Source: Desulfobulbaceae bacterium (GTDB taxonomy: Bacteria > Desulfobacterota > Desulfobulbia > Desulfobulbales > Desulfurivibrionaceae). Taken from it: a stretch of 10,146 nucleotides of DNA. Position 1 is the first letter of the stretch; each line of letters starts with the position of its first letter. Both the position numbers and the translations under genes were made by a program. Where the stretch lies: contig DOZO01000015.1 of the NCBI GenBank assembly GCA_003517965.1, positions 18,185 through 28,330 on the forward strand. Reading direction: 5' to 3'. Below are positions 6,501 through 10,146 of this stretch, piece after piece. The notes beneath the pieces were generated by a model, which did no database searches, had not been told where the DNA came from, and saw nothing but the letters and a program-made list of their open reading frames with translations.

Positions 6501-7012
6501 GGGGCTGCGCTCCCCGAACAAGCTGGCTGACTGGTTTTAAAGAGCCCGACGTCGACAATGAACTTCCCCTGCAGCAGAGTATTGCGCCCCACCAGGAAAG
6601 GATATTCGAGCAGGGAACGGTCGGTGAGCGTGACCCGGGTCGGCATCTTTTGCCCGGCGAGGCAGATCTCCATTTCCACCACCGGCCGACGCGCTTGACC
6701 GGTGGCTGATTTCACCTGCTTCCAGCCCTTCAACGGCAAGGTGTATTTGGCGCCGCCGCAGCGATCCGGCAGGGTAAACTCCACCACCTTGCCCTTTACC
6801 ACGACTTCGCAGATATCCAGCGAAGAGGTGGCTGCCCCGGTGTCGATGCGTGCCCCAATAGTGACGCCCCAAGGTAGGAGAACCAGATCCTCAACTTCGC
6901 CGATGGTGTTTTTTTCAGAAGCTGCCGCCGACAGGACAAGACCCGGGAAAGATAACAGAAAAAGCCACAGGGTAGCCAGGCAGGGAAACACACGGCCAAC
7001 GCAATTGCCCAT
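6497..7012 (-). CDS. Retropepsin-like 'ATP-dependent zinc protease' family protein, exported
   Basis: Member of the bacterial retropepsin-like family (often labelled ATP-dependent zinc protease or RimB-like). The aspartic-protease signature I-D-T-G-A-A-T-S places the catalytic Asp at residue 57. The later segment RRPVVEMEICLAGQKMPTRV followed by TLTDRS and PFLVGRNTL fits the family core. The N-terminus (about 1-31) is a signal peptide: a short start, then LATLWLFLLSFPGLVLS and AAA, so the protein is likely periplasmic or anchored. I chose ATG 7012 because it gives a standard signal peptide and follows a GGGGG stretch. ATG 7051 and 7066 are in frame but lack a ribosome site; the start is uncertain by up to 18 residues. 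It is the first gene of the coupled protease-7TM-ligase trio and follows the dual-CXXC gene on the same strand. From memory, similar trios in Pseudomonas have been tied to osmotic-stress tolerance; this is not shown here. Confidence 0.88.
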   Translation of the reverse strand: MGNCVGRVFPCLATLWLFLLSFPGLVLSAAASEKNTIGEVEDLVLLPWGVTIGARIDTGAATSSLDICEVVVKGKVVEFTLPDRCGGAKYTLPLKGWKQVKSATGQARRPVVEMEICLAGQKMPTRVTLTDRSLLEYPFLVGRNTLLQGKFIVDVGLFKTSQPACSGSAAP

Positions 7013-7099
7013 TTCTGAACGGCCCCCATTGTAGTTTTTGTGCTTTCGCATAAATGTGCAGGTCATATGATATTATTGTTCGCCACACCCATAGCCTTT

Positions 7100-7270
7100 T
7101 CAGTCGTAGATGACGCAGTTCCAGCGGGAGAGGATCTCTTCGGTTTCCGCGTCCAGCTGGTCGGCCACCTCGTGGATCTGGTATTCGTGGCCGCATTTCT
7201 GGCACTTCAGGCGCACCCTGCGGCAGGAGCGGGCGACTTCCAGATGGCCCGTGCATTTCTTGCACTGCAT
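7100..7270 (-). CDS. Small dual-CXXC zinc-ribbon-like protein
   Basis: A 56-aa protein, MQCKKCTGHLEVARSCRRVR..., with C3-x2-C6 and C23-x2-C26 pairs plus C16 and C52. This is the layout of the 'dual CXXC motif small (seleno)protein' group, in which some members carry selenocysteine; all positions here are ordinary Cys. A mononuclear zinc site or a thiol redox role is plausible but not established. The middle (IHEVADQLDAETEEIL) is a likely helix and the end WNCVIYD fits the group as I remember it. I chose ATG 7270, not the longer in-frame extension that runs into pyrE, because AGGA lies eight bases upstream. The ribosome site overlaps the pyrE stop (7283-7281), leaving a 10-base gap. It is therefore co-transcribed with pyrE. 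Confidence 0.82.
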   Translation of the reverse strand: MQCKKCTGHLEVARSCRRVRLKCQKCGHEYQIHEVADQLDAETEEILSRWNCVIYD

Positions 7271-7280
7271 TTCGTTGATC

Positions 7281-7832
7281 CTACTGTAACAGAGTGTGTC
7301 GGGTAAAAATGGCCTCCAGTCGGTAGCCCTTTTCAGCCAGCGCCTCGGCTCCGCCTTCCAGCCGGTCAACCACGGTCACCACTATACCCACCTTGAACCC
7401 CGCCGCTTCAACCCTTTCGATCACGGTGAGCAGAGTGCCGCCGGTGGTGACCACGTCTTCTATCAGGGCAACGGCACAGCCTGGAGGCAGGTTGCTTAAG
7501 CCTTCGATATATTGGCCGGTGCCGTGGCCCTTGGATTCCTTGCGCACGATGAAGGCGGGAATCGGAGCCTGCTCCAGATGGCTCACCAACGAAACCGCCG
7601 TGACCAGAGGATCGGCGCCCAGGGTCATGCCGCCTACCGCCTCGATCTTTTCCGGGTTGTTGCGGATGATCTCGAAAATCAGCTTGCCGCAGAGGTACGC
7701 GCCTTCCGCGGACAGGGTGGTTTGCTTGCCATCAATGTAAAAATCAGATTCCCGACCAGAAGAAAGCTTGAACTTTCCATGGCGGTAGGATTTGGTCAGT
7801 AGCAGTTGTTTGAGTTGTTCCCGGTTGTTCAC
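7281..7832 (-). CDS. pyrE: Orotate phosphoribosyltransferase
   Basis: Catalyses orotate + PRPP to OMP and pyrophosphate, the fifth step of de novo pyrimidine synthesis, in the cytoplasm. The 183-aa product is in the normal range for the shorter bacterial form. Type I phosphoribosyltransferase features are visible: FKLSSGRESDFYIDGK (21-36) at the orotate site, AVGGMTLGADPL (65-76), FIVRKESKGHGTGQYIEG (94-111) for the flexible loop, and the PRPP-binding motif ALIEDVVTTGGTLL (122-135). The start is GTG at 7832-7830, with AAGGAT seven bases upstream on the minus strand; there is no better ATG. The dual-CXXC gene follows after 10 bases. An 87-base gap separates it from the DUF4438 gene upstream, so it may be read from its own promoter or from that gene. 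Confidence 0.96.
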   Translation of the reverse strand: MNNREQLKQLLLTKSYRHGKFKLSSGRESDFYIDGKQTTLSAEGAYLCGKLIFEIIRNNPEKIEAVGGMTLGADPLVTAVSLVSHLEQAPIPAFIVRKESKGHGTGQYIEGLSNLPPGCAVALIEDVVTTGGTLLTVIERVEAAGFKVGIVVTVVDRLEGGAEALAEKGYRLEAIFTRHTLLQ

Positions 7833-7919
7833 GGAGTATCCTTTTGTATTTTTTTAGCCACTAAATCCACGAAACCCACAACATCTCAGTTCGTTGTTTT
7901 GTGTTACGGGCCTGTGACC

Positions 7920-8804
7920 TTATTTAATTTTGGCAAAATAGGCGGTCAGGTTTGCCTTGGCGCTGATTTTTGGTACCAGCAGACCGTCTTTTGAGGTCAT
8001 GGAGATCATCACCCCGGGGCCGTGCCCGGCCAAGACGCAGCTGGCGTGGACGACGATGCCGATCACCACGCCGCCGGTCTTGTAAATCCGGCCATAGGTG
8101 GCATCCGCGTCCATAATGGCGACGAAATCTCCCAGCCGCAGGTCGGCAAGGCCGTATTCTTTGACAACACCCTGGTCGAACATCTGGATGTCATAGTCGC
8201 CGCTGTGACTATGGGAGGCACCGATGCCGGAGCCCATGACCTTGGCGGGCACGGTATGGGTCACCGGCACCTGGAGCCTTCCATCGGAGAGTTTCTTAAG
8301 TGGAATTGCGGCAAGCAGGGCCGGATCCAGGTTCAGCACCTTGATCCCTGGGAAATCCGGGAGGCTCAGGCCGCAGCCGCAGGCCTTGATTTGGATTTTG
8401 TCGCCGATGGTAAGGTGCTCCAGCACCTCCGGGGCAAAATCCACCAGCACATGTTCGATGCCGCCATGCTTGCCGGTTACCCGGCCAGTTTCGCCCTTGG
8501 CGTCGCCGGAGACCACCCTGGCGAGGTTGCCCACGCAGGAAAACTGATTCAAGGCCCGGTTGGGCCCGGGCTGGCCTTGAACCTGGGTGAAATTGCTGAT
8601 CGAGACAGCCGGCTCCACATGGTCGCCGAATTTCTCTCCGGCCAGATCCCCGATCCGCAGGTTGTAGGTGATGCCGCCCACGCCGGGGTACACGTCCGCA
8701 TGCCCGTCCGGGTTGATCCGGTAGGGGTTGATCCCACCCTGGGGCGAGGTGATCTCGCCGATCACCGACTGGCAGACCAGTTGTGCCGCATTGGTTTTGA
8801 TCAT
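7920..8804 (-). CDS. DUF4438 domain-containing protein
   Basis: A 294-aa protein that I recognise as the DUF4438 family, found in thermophiles, Desulfobacterota and other anaerobes; its biochemical function is unknown. Characteristic stretches are INPYRINPDGHADVYPGVGG (25-44), GLSLPDFPGIKVLNLDP (145-161), MGSGIGASHSHSGDYDIQMFD (190-210) and VVIGIVVHASCVLAGHGPGV (246-265). The HSHSGDYD cluster could bind a metal or form an active site, but this is inference. There is no signal peptide. ATG 8804 has AAGGA eight bases upstream; an in-frame extension to 8843 runs into the heptamer repeat and is unlikely to be translated. Co-directional with ychF, which ends 81 bases upstream across the repeat. 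Confidence 0.88.
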   Translation of the reverse strand: MIKTNAAQLVCQSVIGEITSPQGGINPYRINPDGHADVYPGVGGITYNLRIGDLAGEKFGDHVEPAVSISNFTQVQGQPGPNRALNQFSCVGNLARVVSGDAKGETGRVTGKHGGIEHVLVDFAPEVLEHLTIGDKIQIKACGCGLSLPDFPGIKVLNLDPALLAAIPLKKLSDGRLQVPVTHTVPAKVMGSGIGASHSHSGDYDIQMFDQGVVKEYGLADLRLGDFVAIMDADATYGRIYKTGGVVIGIVVHASCVLAGHGPGVMISMTSKDGLLVPKISAKANLTAYFAKIK

Positions 8805-8828
8805 CTCTGTTGTCCTTAGTAATCTTTC

Positions 8829-8877
8829 CTCAGCACTCAGCACTCAGCACTCAGCACTCAGCCCTCGGAACTCTGCA
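8829..8877. repeat. Tandem heptamer array, CTCAGCA x 7
   Basis: Seven consecutive 7-base units in strict phase: four perfect CTCAGCA copies (8829-8856), then CTCAGCC, CTCGGAA and CTCTGCA. It fills most of the 81-base gap between ychF (stop 8888-8886) and the DUF4438 gene. Such heptamer arrays can expand or contract by slippage. The motif also resembles the core of the palindromic element's ends (GCTCAGCAG). Spacer length and therefore coupling of the two genes could vary between strains. Confidence 0.9.
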
Positions 8878-8885
8878 CTCTTTCG

Positions 8886-9980
8886 TTAAACATTGAAGCG
8901 GAAGTTCATGCAGTCGCCGTCCTGCACCACGTATTCTTTGCCTTCCAAGCGCAGCAAACCTTTTTCCCTGGCCTTGGCCTCGCCGCCGCAGGTCACGAAA
9001 TCAGTGTAAGCAATGACCTCGGCCCGGATAAAGCCGCGTTCGAAATCGGTGTGGATCACCGCCGCAGCCTGCGGGGCCTTGGTGCCGCGTTTGATGGTCC
9101 AGGCTCGGGTTTCCTTTTCGCCCACGGTGAAATAGTTTATCAGCCCCAGCAGCTCGTAACCTGCCTTGATCAGGCGATTCAAGCCCGGCTCTTCAAGACC
9201 GAGGTCGTCCAGGAAATCCTGGCGTTCGGCTACACTCAGGGCGCTTAGTTCTTCTTCAATCGCTCCGGAGATCATGACCACGGAGGCATTTTCTTCCGCC
9301 GCTACTTTGCGCAGTGCCTCCACCCAGGGGTTGCCGGTGTTGATCTCTTCTTCTTTGACATTGGCGACATAGAGCACGGGCTTGGCGGTGAGCAGGCAGA
9401 GTTCTTTCATCAGCTTGCTTCCCGTATCGTCAAGTTTGGCTACCCGAGCGGGTTGGCCGTTATTGAGCAGGGCGTACAGCTCCTCCAGAATAACCAGCTG
9501 TGCCTTGTATGTCGCATCTCCGGATTTCGCTTGGGAGGCGGTCTTGCTCATGCGTCTGGTCACGGTATCCAGATCGCAGAGGATCAGCTCGGTGTTGATC
9601 ACCTCCCGGTCGCGCAGGGGATCAATGCTGCCGTCCACATGCACGATATTTTCATCTACAAAGCAGCGGACTACATGGGCTATGGCGTCTACCTGACGGA
9701 TATGACCGAGGAACTGGTTGCCCAGGCCTTCGCCCTTGCTGGCCCCGCTCACCAGACCGGCGATATCGACAAACTCCATCTGGGCGTTGACCTTGACCTT
9801 GGTCCTGGCCATCTCGGCCAGAATGTCGAGCCGGGGGTCAGGAACCGGGACCATGCCCACGTTTGGTTCGATGGTGCAGAACGGATAATTGGCCGACTCG
9901 ATGCCAGCCGAGGTGAGGGCGTTAAAGATGGTTGATTTGCCGACATTGGGCAGGCCGACGATGCCACAGCGAAAGCCCAT
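8886..9980 (-). CDS. ychF: Obg-like ribosome-associated ATPase YchF
   Basis: A P-loop protein of the Obg/HflX branch that prefers ATP over GTP, binds ribosomes and affects translation and oxidative-stress responses. The 364-aa length is the family norm. G1 is GLPNVGKS (9-16) and G3 is DIAG (72-75). The G4 position reads NVKE (207-210) instead of NKxD, the change that explains ATP preference in this family. The conserved NYPFC-TIEPN stretch ends in the Cys at residue 35 that is common in YchF proteins. The C-terminal TGS domain includes FTVGEKETRAWTIKRGTKAP, the helix ERGFIRAEVI and an ending DCMNFRFNV. AAGGA lies eight bases before ATG 9980, supporting the start. The DUF4438 gene follows in the same direction. 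Confidence 0.98.
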   Translation of the reverse strand: MGFRCGIVGLPNVGKSTIFNALTSAGIESANYPFCTIEPNVGMVPVPDPRLDILAEMARTKVKVNAQMEFVDIAGLVSGASKGEGLGNQFLGHIRQVDAIAHVVRCFVDENIVHVDGSIDPLRDREVINTELILCDLDTVTRRMSKTASQAKSGDATYKAQLVILEELYALLNNGQPARVAKLDDTGSKLMKELCLLTAKPVLYVANVKEEEINTGNPWVEALRKVAAEENASVVMISGAIEEELSALSVAERQDFLDDLGLEEPGLNRLIKAGYELLGLINYFTVGEKETRAWTIKRGTKAPQAAAVIHTDFERGFIRAEVIAYTDFVTCGGEAKAREKGLLRLEGKEYVVQDGDCMNFRFNV

Positions 9981-10015
9981 GAAAAAAGTCCTTGTTTGTA
10001 TGGCTTAAAGATGAG

Positions 10016-10036
10016 TTGAGCAGCTTGCCTGCTCAA
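10016..10036. repeat. Short hairpin upstream of ychF
   Basis: TTGAGCAG (10016-10023) and CTGCTCAA (10029-10036) form a perfect 8-bp stem with a CTTGC loop in the ychF 5' region, about 36 bases before its ATG. No T run follows on either strand, so it is not a standard terminator. It might be a leader structure or an operator. Confidence 0.45.
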
Positions 10037-10046
10037 ACGAAACTTA

Positions 10047-10101
10047 TGCCCTTGTGGGTACAAAAAAATAGCCAGGAAATGATAATCGTTCACCAAGGGC
10101 A
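10047..10101. repeat. Spaced inverted repeat TGCCCTTG / CAAGGGCA
   Basis: TGCCCTTG at 10047-10054 is the exact reverse complement of CAAGGGCA at 10094-10101, with a TG/CA extension past a one-base bulge and an AT-rich middle. It lies between ychF and the element end at 10127 and could be a folded leader or regulator site; nothing more can be supported. Confidence 0.35.
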
Positions 10102-10126
10102 CCCAATTTCAGATAAACCCGGTACT

Positions 10127-10146
10127 GTAAGCGTTCAGCAGTGCCG
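10127..10146. mobile_element. Probable end of a second IS66-family element, cut by the window
   Basis: The last 20 bases read GTAAGCGTTCAGCAGTGCCG. They start with the GTAAGCG typical of IS66-family ends and share the 12 bases TCAGCAGTGCCG with the inner end at 740-759 of the palindromic element, which also begins GTAA. An element most likely starts here and continues beyond the window. Confidence 0.5.

Noticed and set aside
7100..7270. Selenocysteine codon in the dual-CXXC protein
   Set aside because: Both CXXC pairs are encoded by ordinary Cys codons and there is no in-frame TGA before the final stop.
8022..8819. A 265-codon plus-strand frame opposite the DUF4438 gene
   Set aside because: It is a shadow of a conserved family gene; its His- and Asp-rich translation is typical of antisense reading of GC-rich codons.
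8829..8880. CRISPR-like array
   Set aside because: Units are 7 bases long and contiguous with no spacers, so this is a simple tandem repeat.
10078..10092. Fur-like operator (AATGATAATCGTT) upstream of ychF
   Set aside because: Only one GATAAT hexamer is intact and the neighbours are not iron genes; such a match is expected by chance in AT-rich sequence.

Overview
The window looks like a piece of a core bacterial chromosome from an anaerobic or sulfur-metabolising member of the Desulfobacterota, most likely near the Desulfobulbales. That placement is an inference from the protein flavour: a DUF4438 protein, a small dual-CXXC protein directly behind pyrE, and a short RNase II-type enzyme. It is not based on a marker gene. 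The window is gene-dense and moderately GC-rich, and carries nine protein genes plus two marks of insertion-sequence activity. No rRNA, tRNA or CRISPR array was seen.

Layout from left to right. (1) The 5' two thirds of gltX (glutamyl-tRNA synthetase) runs leftwards out of the window. Its leader holds a terminator-like hairpin just before the ribosome binding site. (2) A 450-base gap contains a small palindromic element bounded by GTAA...TTAC inverted repeats with a near-perfect 8-base target duplication, which fits an IS66-type miniature element. A promoter with a perfect TATAAT follows. (3) A small unrecognised gene (146 aa, with an internal 34-residue duplication) ends at a strong bidirectional terminator shared with era, which converges on it. 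(4) era (minus) and an RNase II/R-family exoribonuclease gene (plus) diverge from a 178-base gap. (5) A leftward cluster follows: pyrE, a 56-aa dual-CXXC protein, a retropepsin-like 'ATP-dependent zinc protease', a 7TM membrane protein and a RimK-like ATP-grasp glutamate ligase. The last three overlap by ATGA and are clearly translationally coupled. (6) A DUF4438 gene, a tandem heptamer array and ychF (ribosome-associated ATPase) come next, all leftward. (7) The last 20 bases match the end of the left-hand palindromic element and look like the tip of a second IS66-family end.

The functional theme is ribosome and RNA housekeeping (gltX, era, RNase, ychF) plus pyrimidine synthesis (pyrE). The protease-7TM-ligase trio is the most interesting protein system. 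This set recurs as a unit in many Gram-negative bacteria, but here the membrane partner lacks the usual periplasmic inactive-transglutaminase domain. The window is otherwise mostly ordinary. The less explained parts are the palindromic element near gltX, the gltX leader hairpin, the heptamer array and the 146-aa repeat protein.
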